From contig JACJOC010000049.1 in the NCBI GenBank assembly GCA_014695345.1, positions 186,001-250,000 of the forward strand: 64,000 nucleotides of DNA, in the 5' to 3' direction. The position numbers and the translations under genes are program-made. Below, piece by piece: positions 1 through 8,499 of the stretch. Under the pieces are notes generated by a model that saw only the letters and a list, made by a program, of their open reading frames with translations, did not search any database and was not told where the DNA came from. Source of the DNA: Cyanobacteria bacterium FACHB-471 (GTDB lineage: Bacteria > Cyanobacteriota > Cyanobacteriia > Elainellales > Elainellaceae). Position 1 is the stretch's first letter. Each line of letters starts with the position of its first letter.

Positions 1-280
1 GGGCGATCAGCAAGAGCAAATCCAATTCTCTGAACTGAGTTTCACTGTCCAACTCAGCAGATAAATTTCGGTGAATTTCAATGCCCTCCTGGCACAGTTG
101 ACGAGTTAGCGGTGTCGTACCTGACCAGTAAGCGATACCGCCATAGCTATAGCGAGTTGCGTTCTCTGGGGTACTATGCTGTTCTAGCAGCAACACCGAG
201 AATTTTTTGCTAGCTAGCTCATAGCTAAGCGCTGCTCCAACGAGTCCACCCCCAACCACAACCCAATCATAGGTTTTCAT
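1..280 (-). CDS. FAD-dependent amino-acid oxidase-like oxidoreductase (N-terminal part)
   Basis: The gene begins at an ATG at 280 and runs off the left edge, so only about 93 N-terminal residues are visible. They open with a hydrophobic strand and a dinucleotide-binding motif, VVVGGGLVGAALSYELA, followed by a beta strand ending in an acidic residue (LLLEQ). This is the Rossmann FAD site of the DAO/glycine oxidase superfamily. Such enzymes oxidise amines or amino acids to imines, releasing H2O2. The gene lies 5 bp downstream of a RidA-family gene on the same strand. That pairing fits, because RidA proteins hydrolyse the reactive imines such oxidases make. The substrate cannot be told from the visible part. 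Confidence 0.8.
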   Translation of the reverse strand, partial: MKTYDWVVVGGGLVGAALSYELASKKFSVLLLEQHSTPENATRYSYGGIAYWSGTTPLTRQLCQEGIEIHRNLSAELDSETQFRELDLLLLIA

Positions 281-285
281 CAAAT

Positions 286-681
286 TCAGCCTTGCTCTTG
301 AATAACCGCGTCTACTTCGACCTCAACTAACATTTCGGGTGTAGCTAGACGGCTTACCTCAACCAGGGTGTTGGCAGGACGAATCTTTCCAAAAAATTCG
401 CAATGGGCTTTGGTCACCTGCTCAATGTCGTCCATGTTAGTAACGTAAACTCTTGTACGAACGACATCCTGGAGGCTGCTATCTAACTGCTTCAGGGCAG
501 CCTCAATCTTTTTGAGGACGTACACCATCTGCTCATAGGCGTCGTCGACGTGAAGAATTTGCCCTGTTGTATCAGCAGCAGTTGTGCCCGAAACGTAGAT
601 GAGAGAACCAACTTGGACAGCACGAGAATAGCCTGCGATCGCTTCCCAAGGTGTTCCTGTCGATATGTGTCTGCGCGTCAT
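286..681 (-). CDS. RidA family (YjgF/YER057c/UK114) enamine/imine deaminase
   Basis: This 131-residue protein has the usual RidA length. Near the C-terminus it carries the family signature (KIRPANTLVEVSRLA, then MLVEVEVDAV), including the Arg that binds the substrate carboxylate in active RidA enzymes. RidA proteins are small trimers that hydrolyse 2-aminoacrylate and related imines to ketoacids and ammonia, protecting PLP enzymes. The gene is 5 bp upstream of a probable FAD-dependent amino-acid oxidase and almost certainly shares its transcript, so clearing imine products of that oxidase is a reasonable inference. RutC-like subfamilies have other substrates, so the exact activity is open. 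Confidence 0.88.
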   Translation of the reverse strand: MTRRHISTGTPWEAIAGYSRAVQVGSLIYVSGTTAADTTGQILHVDDAYEQMVYVLKKIEAALKQLDSSLQDVVRTRVYVTNMDDIEQVTKAHCEFFGKIRPANTLVEVSRLATPEMLVEVEVDAVIQEQG

Positions 682-853
682 CTGCTAGCCGCCTTCAGCC
701 ATCAAGTAGGGTACTAGCAGCATGACTGATCTACAAAGTTGAATCAAGTCTTGGCCAAAACTATCTGAATTTGAGGATGACTTTGCTGAATTCACAGTTA
801 GAATGGGCAAGATTAGCAAGTAATGTCCAACCACTCGCTCTACGCATCCATCT

Positions 854-1096
854 ATGGGTATAAAAATCAATCGCGCTTATCTAGTAATTGCACTTTGTGG
901 CATCCTGGGAGTCATTTTGGGAGGAACTGCTAGCCGAGCAGAACTCAACCAGTGTCTAACCGCTGAAGTGCCTACTAACAGTTGCCTAACCCAAGATCCT
1001 ATCACTGAGACGATTGAAGGCATGGGTGTAGGGTTAGTTGCAGGAGCAGGAGCAGCCGTTGGTGCGACTTGGCAACAGTGGCGCAAGGATACTTAA
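854..1096 (+). CDS. Small hypothetical membrane or exported protein
   Basis: This is an 80-residue frame. A basic N-terminus is followed by a hydrophobic segment (about residues 8-28), a polar middle with two cysteines (about residues 34 and 44), a Gly/Ala-rich second hydrophobic stretch (about 56-71) and a charged end. It could be a two-pass membrane protein, or a secreted peptide with a signal sequence cut near TASRA. No family is recognised. An overlapping minus-strand frame exists, but the plus frame has the more protein-like composition. The gene is solitary, and the assignment as a real gene is moderate. Confidence 0.5.
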   Translation: MGIKINRAYLVIALCGILGVILGGTASRAELNQCLTAEVPTNSCLTQDPITETIEGMGVGLVAGAGAAVGATWQQWRKDT

Positions 1097-1144
1097 ACTG
1101 TAGCGGTAAACTAGCTGAGCTGCATGGACATCTGTGAGATGGCC

Positions 1145-1182
1145 TTAAAAACAAAGCTGCGAGGATTCTTGACCCTCGCAGC
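1145..1182 (-). terminator. Rho-independent terminator downstream of the GlsB/YeaQ-type gene
   Basis: A 9-bp perfect stem (GCTGCGAGG at 1156-1164, CCTCGCAGC at 1174-1182) encloses a 9-nt loop. Read on the minus strand it is followed by a T-rich tail (TTTGTTTTTAA), so it best serves the minus-strand gene ending at 1279. Confidence 0.6.
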
Positions 1183-1278
1183 GTGTTGTAATTCACAGAC
1201 TATTCAGTTTTAAATGAATGGTTTCAAATTGGAACTGATATTTTGAGCTTTGCGGTTTAGAGCTTCCGGTACGCTGAA

Positions 1279-1548
1279 CTATGCAGTTCTGCGAGTGAGC
1301 AAGCCCCACAGGAAGATCAAGATGATTGCTCCAACAACCGCGAAAGCGATGCTGGGGATAGACAAGGCCCCGGCTGCTGCGCCTCCGCCCGTTCCTAACA
1401 GTGCGTGACCGAGCCAGCCGCCTAATATAGCACCCAAGATTCCTAGACCAATGGTTGCGAAAATGCCGCCACCTTGATGTCCAGGATAAATTAATTTAGC
1501 TAACGCTCCAGCAATCAGACCTAAAACAACCCAAGCTAAGATTCCCAT
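1279..1548 (-). CDS. GlsB/YeaQ/YmgE family stress-response membrane protein
   Basis: This 89-residue, very hydrophobic and Gly-rich protein has three predicted membrane segments (about residues 3-20, 30-50 and 60-83). The order MGILAWVVLGLIAGALAK, IYPG, GGGIFATIGLGILGAILGG is typical of the transglycosylase-associated (YeaQ/YmgE/GlsB) family. Members are small inner-membrane proteins induced by general or envelope stress in many bacteria; their biochemical role is not established. It looks monocistronic, with a terminator-like hairpin downstream and almost 500 bp without genes upstream. An AGGAGA-like ribosome site lies just before the ATG. Confidence 0.85.
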   Translation of the reverse strand: MGILAWVVLGLIAGALAKLIYPGHQGGGIFATIGLGILGAILGGWLGHALLGTGGGAAAGALSIPSIAFAVVGAIILIFLWGLLTRRTA

Positions 1549-1830
1549 GTGATTCTCTCCTTAATAACCTTTGTGTTGATAAGCTTTTCTTGACCTAACG
1601 TGCCTATCCTATCGGTAAACTAAAAGTTCCTGCTTCTACCGCAGGAAATAATTAAGTAGATATAAAATTTCCAGGCTACTTTTATGCTGCGTATTCATAT
1701 AGGTTGAGAGAGGTCGGTATCTCATAAAGATAGCTAGGTGAAACGAAAACTTTTCACCTTTTGGGAGTAAACAAAACTCCTCAAAAATGCGAATAGAAAC
1801 AGAGATAGCTGTAGCAATGCAGGTTAGAGC

Positions 1831-1869
1831 AAAAAATGGAGGCAGTCCTAAAGACTGCTTCCATTTTTT
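1831..1869. terminator. Strong bidirectional terminator hairpin in the 1549-2034 gap
   Basis: Seventeen-base arms (1831-1847 and 1853-1869) pair with a single mismatch around a 5-nt loop. They have six A on the left edge and six T on the right, so the hairpin can act on both strands. It lies downstream of the minus-strand atzE-like gene ending at 2035 and is the likely end of that transcript. The rest of 1549-2034 is AT-rich and shows no gene; it probably holds the promoter of the GlsB/YeaQ-type gene. Confidence 0.75.
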
Positions 1870-2034
1870 GCCTGAGCTTAAGCAACCAAAGCTATATTGC
1901 TATATTACAGATTCGAAATATTGATTTGGAGCAAAGAGATGTAAATTTCTCTATTCAAATTCATACTTCATTTGATTACCACTGTTGTGATATAAAGCTA
2001 AGCACTCTCAGGTGAATTCTGCATACTTGAGCAA

Positions 2035-3438
2035 CTATTTAACAACAGCAGCTATAGTTCCTTGTGCTTCTAATAAGGCAGCGGCACGTAAGATTGAAGC
2101 TTCCTGGTAAGGGGCAGCAATGATTTGCACACCTAATGGCAAGCCGTTAGCTTGCTGAATGGGCACAGACAAGACTGGTAAACCAACGAAAGATAGTGGC
2201 TGAGTATATAACCCTAGATTAGGACGAGTTAAAACTTCCGCCCCATCTATAACCATTTTCTCTTGACTGATTAAAGGCGCAACACAGGGCGTTGTTGGAG
2301 CCACAATTAGATCTACGGTTTGAAAGATCTCCTGAAGGCGATCGCTATACCACTTGCGAAATCGCTGTGCCTGTACGTACCAACTGCCAGGAATCATTGT
2401 GCCTGCCAGAAAGCGATCGCGAGTTGCCGGATCAAAATCTTGAGGACGAGATTTAAGGTTAGCAAAATGCAGATTGCTGCCCTCACAAGCTGTGATTACG
2501 TAAGCAGCAGCTCTGGCCCGATGTGCTTCAGGAATGGTGACTCGCTGGCTGGACCCAAGCGCCTGAGCGACCTGTTCAACTGCGGCTAAAGTTTCTGGCT
2601 CAGCACCTTTGGCAAAGTACCCATCTGCAATGGCAATTCGCAATCCGTCAATACCTTTGTTGATTTGAGGCAAACAAGATTCTGGTGGGCGGGTAGTGCA
2701 AACCGGGTCACGGGCATCTGCACCTTGAAGCAGGTCAAACACAGCTGCAATATCGCGCACCGACCGGGCAAAAGGGCCGACATGATCAAAACTGTTGCAA
2801 AACAGAAACGCTCCAGCTCGTGATAACCGACCGTAGGTTGGTTTTAACCCCAAAATGCCGCACAGTGAAGCAGGCACACGAATCGACCCGTTGGTGTCAG
2901 AACCAAGGCTAATCGGCATCAATCCACCTGCAACTGCGGCGGCTGACCCTCCTGATGACCCACCGGCAATCCGGTTCAAATCATGAGGGTTGTGAGTTGC
3001 CCCGTAATGGCTGTTTTCGGTGACAAAACCATAAGCATACTCATCCATGTTGAGCGCGCCGACCAAGATTGCCCCGGCTTGCTTCAGTCTGGCAACAAGA
3101 GTCGCATCTTGGGTCGCAGGTGAATTTTCTCGGTTAATCTTTGAACCTGCTAGGGTCGTCAGTCCCTCAATATCAAATAGGTCTTTGACCGCAAAGGGAA
3201 CTCCTGCCAGCACTCCCGGATCTTGACCAGCCGCGATCGCCTCATCTACCTGAATTGCACTGGCGATCGCCTGATCTGCCATTACGGTCGTGAAGCAATT
3301 GAGTGGATCTTTAGCTGCAATTCGCTCTAGCGCTGCGGAAACCACTGCTTTGGCGGTTATTTCACCCGATCGCACCGCAGTTGAAATGGCGATCGCATCC
3401 GCCTGTTCGAGATCCAACGTTTCGAGATCTAATGTCAT
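2035..3438 (-). CDS. atzE: AtzE-type amidohydrolase (amidase signature family)
   Basis: This 467-residue amidase-signature enzyme has the complete Ser-cisSer-Lys triad: Lys85 (PFAVKDLFDI), cis-Ser161 (GGSSGGSAAAVAGG) and nucleophile Ser185 (GSDTNGSIRVPA). The family includes GatA, but AtzE-type members act with a tiny AtzG partner. In the cyanuric-acid pathway AtzE hydrolyses 1-carboxybiuret to urea-1,3-dicarboxylate. The AtzE reading rests on the adjacent atzG-like gene, whose stop overlaps this start (ATGA, translational coupling). No gatB/gatC lies nearby. The substrate in this organism is inferred; a general amidase or indole-acetamide hydrolase cannot be excluded. Confidence 0.8.
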   Translation of the reverse strand: MTLDLETLDLEQADAIAISTAVRSGEITAKAVVSAALERIAAKDPLNCFTTVMADQAIASAIQVDEAIAAGQDPGVLAGVPFAVKDLFDIEGLTTLAGSKINRENSPATQDATLVARLKQAGAILVGALNMDEYAYGFVTENSHYGATHNPHDLNRIAGGSSGGSAAAVAGGLMPISLGSDTNGSIRVPASLCGILGLKPTYGRLSRAGAFLFCNSFDHVGPFARSVRDIAAVFDLLQGADARDPVCTTRPPESCLPQINKGIDGLRIAIADGYFAKGAEPETLAAVEQVAQALGSSQRVTIPEAHRARAAAYVITACEGSNLHFANLKSRPQDFDPATRDRFLAGTMIPGSWYVQAQRFRKWYSDRLQEIFQTVDLIVAPTTPCVAPLISQEKMVIDGAEVLTRPNLGLYTQPLSFVGLPVLSVPIQQANGLPLGVQIIAAPYQEASILRAAALLEAQGTIAAVVK

Positions 3439-3635
3439 GGTTGAAAAGGCTGGAATGTGGGTGCGGCAACGGTGTCTTCAGGCAAGGGAAATTCCAAAAC
3501 AAGTTGGGCGATCGTGGCAATTCTGCTGAAATTATCAATAACTCCGGGGCGATGTTCGGGAGCGATTGGCAATTCTAGGGCGAGCGCCATCTGGTCAACA
3601 TAGGCTGCTGGGTCAAATTCTGCCGAATCGAGCAT
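3435..3635 (-). CDS. AtzG-like small subunit (DUF4089)
   Basis: From the ATG at 3635 this encodes about 66 residues; an in-frame GTG at 3665 would add ten. The sequence (MLDSAEFDPAAYVDQMALAL, then LPIAPEHRPGVIDNFSRIA) matches the DUF4089/AtzG pattern: an acidic start and a helical bundle like that of GatC. AtzG is the obligate small partner of AtzE, wrapping round the amidase as GatC does round GatA. The stop overlaps the start of the amidase gene by 4 nt, the arrangement expected for a stoichiometric complex. The short length, domain pattern and coupling together make the call fairly safe. Confidence 0.8.
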   Translation of the reverse strand: MLDSAEFDPAAYVDQMALALELPIAPEHRPGVIDNFSRIATIAQLVLEFPLPEDTVAAPTFQPFQP

Positions 3636-3746
3636 TGCTTCTGTTCTGATGTAAAATTCACACACTTAGCCTTTAAGCATATATCTTAAGATTGGACTAC
3701 GCCTGACGTTTTTATTACACTCCTGGAGTTTAACTAGTACCTAATA

Positions 3747-4496
3747 ATGGAGCCTTTTGTTTTAACGGGTATTGCAATACTGTTAGTCATAACGGGTTTT
3801 TACGCCTGGTTTACTTATAGAATTCTGCGTGAACTTCGACAGGAAAATAACTTTTATAAAAACGCAATTGAGAAGCAACTAAAAATTTCTGCTTTTCCTC
3901 ATCTTTACTGCGATATGCAGTGTGATATTCATGAGAATGGCGTGAAGCTAGAAATTTATAATGTTGGCAATGTTCCTGCTTATGACTTACACATCAGCGC
4001 CATTGGAGCTTATACAGAAGAAGGGGTTGACATTGCTACTTTTTTGAGAAACTATGTGCAGCCGCGTTACCGAAAGTATCCGCTTCAGGCTGACAAAGTC
4101 GGCTATTACGGGATTCGCAGTAGTATTCGCTGCCCCATGCTGCCCTTTCAAAAAAGACTGGCGATCGCCCTGGGTTTGCCCCTGCGTCCAGTCGATATCT
4201 ACGTAATGGTTCAATACCGTGAGATTTTAGGCGGCAATTACTATCAGGTCTATTGCTTTTCTGATTTGGATGAAAAAGGCAATTACAGAGCCAATATTTT
4301 AGAACCACAAGGATTTGAACCGATCGAAAGATTCCACTTCTATGATTTAGATGATGCAAACTTTTCGATTACTGACAAATCACTGCCCTATTACGTGAGT
4401 GACTTTATCGATCTGTGGAATCACTCTCTCTCCTATCGGCTTACGGTTCTCTACTCCGACGAGATGCTAAGCCATCAGGAAGTTCATGATGTTTGA
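3747..4496 (+). CDS. Uncharacterised membrane-anchored protein
   Basis: This 249-residue protein has an N-terminal transmembrane helix (about residues 6-26, FVLTGIAILLVITGFYAWFT). A short charged helix (RELRQENNFYKNAIEKQ) follows, then a soluble, beta-rich part containing a NVGNVPAYDL segment. That segment recalls Ig-like beta-sandwich domains in which conserved Asn/Gly turns follow a backbone strand. No catalytic motif is visible. It stands alone between a minus-strand operon and a convergent minus-strand gene whose stop is 13 bp away. I do not recognise a named family. Confidence 0.65.
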   Translation: MEPFVLTGIAILLVITGFYAWFTYRILRELRQENNFYKNAIEKQLKISAFPHLYCDMQCDIHENGVKLEIYNVGNVPAYDLHISAIGAYTEEGVDIATFLRNYVQPRYRKYPLQADKVGYYGIRSSIRCPMLPFQKRLAIALGLPLRPVDIYVMVQYREILGGNYYQVYCFSDLDEKGNYRANILEPQGFEPIERFHFYDLDDANFSITDKSLPYYVSDFIDLWNHSLSYRLTVLYSDEMLSHQEVHDV

Positions 4497-4509
4497 GGTT
4501 CTCGTTAAG

Positions 4510-4959
4510 TTACTCGTCTAGCTGCCGTTCGACAGAAGCCTCCATCGTGCTGGTAAGGTAATGACCTGCCATGACGCTGCTAGAGAGGCGGTATTTATTG
4601 TCGTCAAGCTGATGAAGCGCTTCAAATCCAGTACGACGCTGGCGATCGCCTAGCACCCAATAGCGTTGCACAATTGACTCTGGTGCAATCCAACCTTCCC
4701 CTTCTACTCGTCCTAAAAGGCTGTGCTGAAGTACAAATGTGTACTGACGCTCACCTACATTCAGCCGTCCGCGATACTGAAAGGCAATTTCTTCGCGCTC
4801 GGTCCCTGGAAACATCAGCTTGGTCACCATTGTGTACCAGTTGTCACGGCTCCAGGCGACTAGAATCTTTCCTTTGACAGAAACGGGCAACCCATCTCGG
4901 TCGAGCCAGTTTCCCTGCAAGGTCCAGCGTCCTGCCTCCATTAAAAAGGTATGAGCCAC
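4510..4959 (-). CDS. Conserved hypothetical protein, probable small beta-barrel
   Basis: This 149-residue protein is rich in alternating hydrophobic and polar residues with many Trp, Tyr and Arg (GRWTLQGNWLDRDGLP, REEIAFQYRGRLN, YTFVLQHSLLGRVEGEGWI). The pattern suggests a lipocalin- or calycin-like antiparallel barrel. There is no signal peptide and no obvious catalytic residue set. It is convergent with the membrane-anchored gene to its left and has a hairpin separating it from anmK upstream. The function is unknown and I do not assign a family. Confidence 0.6.
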   Translation of the reverse strand: MAHTFLMEAGRWTLQGNWLDRDGLPVSVKGKILVAWSRDNWYTMVTKLMFPGTEREEIAFQYRGRLNVGERQYTFVLQHSLLGRVEGEGWIAPESIVQRYWVLGDRQRRTGFEALHQLDDNKYRLSSSVMAGHYLTSTMEASVERQLDE

Positions 4960-4990
4960 AGATCTAATTCCTATCTCCTACCTTGTGCAG

Positions 4991-5030
4991 CATAAATGCC
5001 GCTTACATGGCACTCTAACGGCATTTTATG
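4991..5030 (-). terminator. Hairpin between anmK and the 149-residue gene
   Basis: Arms CATAAATGCCG (4991-5001) and CGGCATTTTATG (5019-5030) pair around a 17-nt loop. The hairpin sits 15 bp after the anmK stop and 30 bp before the next start on the same strand. The T tail is weak, so it may be a terminator or a processing hairpin. Confidence 0.4.
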
Positions 5031-5044
5031 TTATCACGCAAACC

Positions 5045-6205
5045 TTAAGCCACAAGGTGAAGTTCTCCTAAAGGTGTTGTATGTCTTGCACCTGTTACAC
5101 CGGGTAGATTACCGGGAATGCCAAGATTACGCCAGTATGCTAGCACTGCAAAGGCGATCGCTTCCTTAAAATCTGCATTTAGCCCTGCTTCATCCGTAGT
5201 CAAGACCGGAATTTTGCCTAGTAGAGCTTGCAGCCGTTGCTTCAAATACAGATTGCGGCTGCCGCCACCACAGAGCAGCACTTGGTCGGGCATTTCTGGC
5301 AAAAAAGTCTGGTAGCTGTGGGCGATCGTTGCTACGGTCAATTCCGTCAGAGTCGCCAGCAGATCGGCAGGGCTGAGCCCATAGGGTTTCGCATCCAGGA
5401 GGCATTGGTTGAAATAGTCCCAACCAAACAGTTCTCGTCCTGTTGATTTGGGGGGCGACTGCTGGAAATAGGGATGTTCTAGCCATTGGTTGACTAGCGC
5501 CTCGCAAGGTTTACCCATTGCCGCCCATACTCCATCCTGATCGTAGGTTTGCTGCCCGTCTGAAAGGTGCTGCACTGCTAAATCTAACAGTGTGTTACCG
5601 GGGCCTGTATCCCACCCCTGAATGCCTTCAAATAGAACGGCTTGCTTCTGCGTAGCAGGAAGATACGTCAGGTTGCCAATGCCGCCGATGTTTTGAACAC
5701 ACCGACTATCAGTGGGATGGCTCAACAAACAGGCATCAATTCGAGAAACTAGAGGCGCGCCTTCCCCACCTGCCGCAATATCAGCAGCCCGAAGATTACT
5801 CACGGTAGGGATACCCGTGAGGTGGGCAATTACGCATCCTCTTCCCAGTTGCAGACTGTGGCCCAGGGAGATGGAGTTTTTTGCCCCCAAATCGACAGGG
5901 CGATGGTAAACTGTCTGACCGTGTGAACCAATCAGTTCTGCTTGGGGTTGGTTCACCTGAATTGAGAGAGCAGCTTGGGCAAATTGAGCGGCGATCGCAT
6001 CATCCAATTCTGCTAGCTCCGCCATTGAGATAGCCTTGCCGCTACAGACTGAGAGAATCTGCGATCGCAACTCATCAGGGTAGGGGTACGTTGCTCCGGC
6101 AATTAGTGTTGCCTGCAAATCGAGATCTGTACCAGAGATATCTACCAGTGCTGCATCAATACCATCAACCGAAGTGCCGCTGATTAAGCCAATTACTCGT
6201 GTCAT
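5045..6205 (-). CDS. anmK: Anhydro-N-acetylmuramic acid kinase
   Basis: AnmK phosphorylates and opens 1,6-anhydro-N-acetylmuramic acid to MurNAc-6-phosphate during cell-wall recycling in the cytosol. The family signatures are all present: [17 protein letters not shown] at the start, [11 protein letters not shown], a central [21 protein letters not shown] and [12 protein letters not shown] near the end. These are the ATP-binding and sugar-binding elements of the ASKHA fold. The start is set at the ATG at 6205, because known family members begin two or three residues before the GLISGTS motif. An upstream in-frame codon at 6253 would add 16 residues that look non-native. It is followed by a hairpin and preceded by ktrA on the same strand. 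Confidence 0.93.
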   Translation of the reverse strand: MTRVIGLISGTSVDGIDAALVDISGTDLDLQATLIAGATYPYPDELRSQILSVCSGKAISMAELAELDDAIAAQFAQAALSIQVNQPQAELIGSHGQTVYHRPVDLGAKNSISLGHSLQLGRGCVIAHLTGIPTVSNLRAADIAAGGEGAPLVSRIDACLLSHPTDSRCVQNIGGIGNLTYLPATQKQAVLFEGIQGWDTGPGNTLLDLAVQHLSDGQQTYDQDGVWAAMGKPCEALVNQWLEHPYFQQSPPKSTGRELFGWDYFNQCLLDAKPYGLSPADLLATLTELTVATIAHSYQTFLPEMPDQVLLCGGGSRNLYLKQRLQALLGKIPVLTTDEAGLNADFKEAIAFAVLAYWRNLGIPGNLPGVTGARHTTPLGELHLVA

Positions 6206-6282
6206 AGGAGACGAATCAGGATTTTGGGTGTGAGCGTTAGCATACTCGCACAATCCTGAGTTATCTATCAGTAAAGCGTCCC

Positions 6283-6978
6283 CTAAACAGGTAAGCGATC
6301 GATACAGCGATTGGAACCGATCACCACCATGACCGAGCCTTTATACAGGCGCATTACTGGACTGGGATTGATTTCAAACTTCTCACCCTGACTGACGGCT
6401 AGCAGGTTTAGCCCGTAGCGCGGTCGCAGTTCTAACTCAGCGACTGTTCTGCCATCAAACTCTGCGGGGACGACCACCTCGACAATGCTATGGTCTGGGT
6501 CAAGCTCAAACCGATCCAGAATGCTGGGTTTAGTGAGCGATCGCGCTAAAGCACAACCCATTTCATGCTCCGGGAAAATCACATGATCGGCTCCAACCTT
6601 TCGCAGTAGCTTGTCATGAATTTCTGAAGAAGCCTTGGCAACCACATGGGATACGCCGTTTTCCTTCAAGTTCATAGTTGTGATAACGCTTTCCTCAACA
6701 TAGTTGCCGATCGCCACAATTACCGTATCAAACTCAAAAATTCCGGCTTCTCTAAGGGCAGAGGGAGATGTTGAATCTAGCTGTATGGCATGAGCAGCTA
6801 GCTGATCGGTCAAAACTTGAGAGACTCGCTTTTCGTCAGAGTCAATCCCCAAAACCTCGTAGCCCAAACGATGCAATGAAGAACAAACAGCCCGTCCAAA
6901 ACGTCCTAATCCAACTACTGCAAACTGCTTATTTGTAGTACGCAGGCTACGAAAGAAACTCAGAGAAGATAAATTCAC
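6283..6978 (-). CDS. ktrA: Potassium uptake regulatory subunit KtrA (RCK/TrkA type)
   Basis: This 231-residue cytosolic protein has an N-terminal Rossmann RCK_N domain ([13 protein letters not shown], residues about 19-31, with the acidic strand end GIDSDEKRV) and a C-terminal TrkA_C domain (about 150-225). KtrA forms an octameric ring under the KtrB channel dimer and gates Na+-dependent K+ uptake in response to ATP/ADP or NAD(H), which matters for osmotic adaptation in cyanobacteria. Its ktrB partner starts upstream on the same strand, 96 bp away. The third cyanobacterial subunit, KtrE, is a glycosyltransferase-like gene and is not in this window. Confidence 0.92.
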   Translation of the reverse strand: MNLSSLSFFRSLRTTNKQFAVVGLGRFGRAVCSSLHRLGYEVLGIDSDEKRVSQVLTDQLAAHAIQLDSTSPSALREAGIFEFDTVIVAIGNYVEESVITTMNLKENGVSHVVAKASSEIHDKLLRKVGADHVIFPEHEMGCALARSLTKPSILDRFELDPDHSIVEVVVPAEFDGRTVAELELRPRYGLNLLAVSQGEKFEINPSPVMRLYKGSVMVVIGSNRCIDRLPV

Positions 6979-7074
6979 AAATTGACTCCAGGGTTACTTA
7001 TCCTAAGCCCCACATTTATTAATACAAGCAAGAGATATACCTTTCTAGGGTATCAAGATTCAGATGCACCAACA

Positions 7075-8409
7075 TTAACCAACCAACAAGTTTTCCTCTG
7101 GATACCGAATCGCAGTGGGGTTTGGATCTCCCAAAATTGCTGACATCAAGAGCAAAACTCCAACTCGTCCGATGTACATTGTGGCGACTAAAACCAGCTT
7201 AGCAAAAATCGAAAGACCAGCCGTAATTCCAGTTGAAAGTCCAACCGTTGCAAAGCCTGATACGACCTCATATAGAACTAGAATAAAGTCTACATCTGGA
7301 TCAGTAAATGTAATTAAAGCTGTCATTAAGATCACAGTGGTAGTTGATCCGACCAATACTCCGATTGCTTTTAGAATCAGGTTAATTGGCACTTGACGAT
7401 CATACAAAACAACCTCTTCCTTTCCCTGCAAAATTGCTTTTGTAGAGCTAGTAAGAATACGCAAAGTCGTTGTTTTTATGCCGCCAGCAGTACCACCAGG
7501 GCTGCCTCCTATAAACATTAAAGCAACTGTGATGAACAGCGCAGCAGTCGTCATTTCACCAATATTAATCGAATTAAATCCGGCTGTCCTAGGAACCACG
7601 GCCTGAAACCAGGCTGCCATAATTTTGGTAGCAAAATCCATAGAGCCAAGGGTCTCAGGATTATTTAACTCAGCCAAGAAAATTGCGACCGTCCCAACCA
7701 GCAAAAGTACAATAGTCGTACTAACAGCAACTTTGAAATTGAGAGAGATAATAATTTTATTAGGTCGCCTGAGTAGATGATCACGTAGCCAGAGATACAT
7801 TTCAAAAATTGCCTCGTAGCCAATCCCACCAAAAATGATTAATCCTGGAATTACCAAATTTACTATTATTGATGATTGATAGCCGATTAAATTATCGCTA
7901 AACAAGCTAAAACCAGCGTTGTTCCAGGCACTAATACTGTGAAAAATAGACAGCCATAAAGCACGACCGAAATCATAGTCGCGCGAGAAAACGATTAAAA
8001 GCAGCAGCATTCCAGTAATCTCAAAGATTACTGTAAGCGCAATAACCGAGCGGATAACTTGAGTGCTACCTTGAATGCCAGGTCGGTCTAAAGCTTGCTG
8101 AATTGCAATCTTGTCTCGCAGTGCAAACTTGCGGCCCACTAATAGAAGCAGGAAAGTGGTTGCAGTCATGTATCCCAGCCCACCAATTTGAATTAGGGCA
8201 AGAATAAAGAATTGTCCAATTGGGGAGAAATAGGTTGCAGTATCAACGACGATGTGCCCAGTGACACAAACGGCTGAAGTGCTGGTAAATAGAGCAACAA
8301 TGGGGTCATTCCAGGTTCCTTCACTGGTAGAGAAGGGCATGAGCAAAAGTAGAGTGCCAATGGCGATAACCGTAATGAATCCTAAGCAAATCGTTCTAGA
8401 AACTGTCAT
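7075..8409 (-). CDS. ktrB: Potassium uptake channel subunit KtrB (TrkH/KtrB family)
   Basis: This 444-residue membrane protein is built from four M1-P-M2 repeats. The four pore loops each supply a selectivity-filter Gly: TSAVCVTGHIVVD, ISAWNNAGFSLF, VVPRTAGFNSIN and SGFATVGLSTGI. The intramembrane gating loop region is Gly-rich (MFIGGSPGGTAGGIKTTT), as in KtrB. Together with KtrA it mediates K+ uptake, Na+-coupled in known cyanobacterial systems. The length fits KtrB (about 440) better than TrkH (about 480). It lies directly upstream of ktrA, so the order ktrB-ktrA-anmK on the minus strand suggests one transcript. Confidence 0.93.
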   Translation of the reverse strand: MTVSRTICLGFITVIAIGTLLLLMPFSTSEGTWNDPIVALFTSTSAVCVTGHIVVDTATYFSPIGQFFILALIQIGGLGYMTATTFLLLLVGRKFALRDKIAIQQALDRPGIQGSTQVIRSVIALTVIFEITGMLLLLIVFSRDYDFGRALWLSIFHSISAWNNAGFSLFSDNLIGYQSSIIVNLVIPGLIIFGGIGYEAIFEMYLWLRDHLLRRPNKIIISLNFKVAVSTTIVLLLVGTVAIFLAELNNPETLGSMDFATKIMAAWFQAVVPRTAGFNSINIGEMTTAALFITVALMFIGGSPGGTAGGIKTTTLRILTSSTKAILQGKEEVVLYDRQVPINLILKAIGVLVGSTTTVILMTALITFTDPDVDFILVLYEVVSGFATVGLSTGITAGLSIFAKLVLVATMYIGRVGVLLLMSAILGDPNPTAIRYPEENLLVG

Positions 8410-8499
8410 GGGCTAGTTTGTGACTAACAAAGGCTAAATTCGTTCAAATTCATTCAAGATAATAGTTGAATGCCCTTGTATAAAGATTACTCTCAACTG

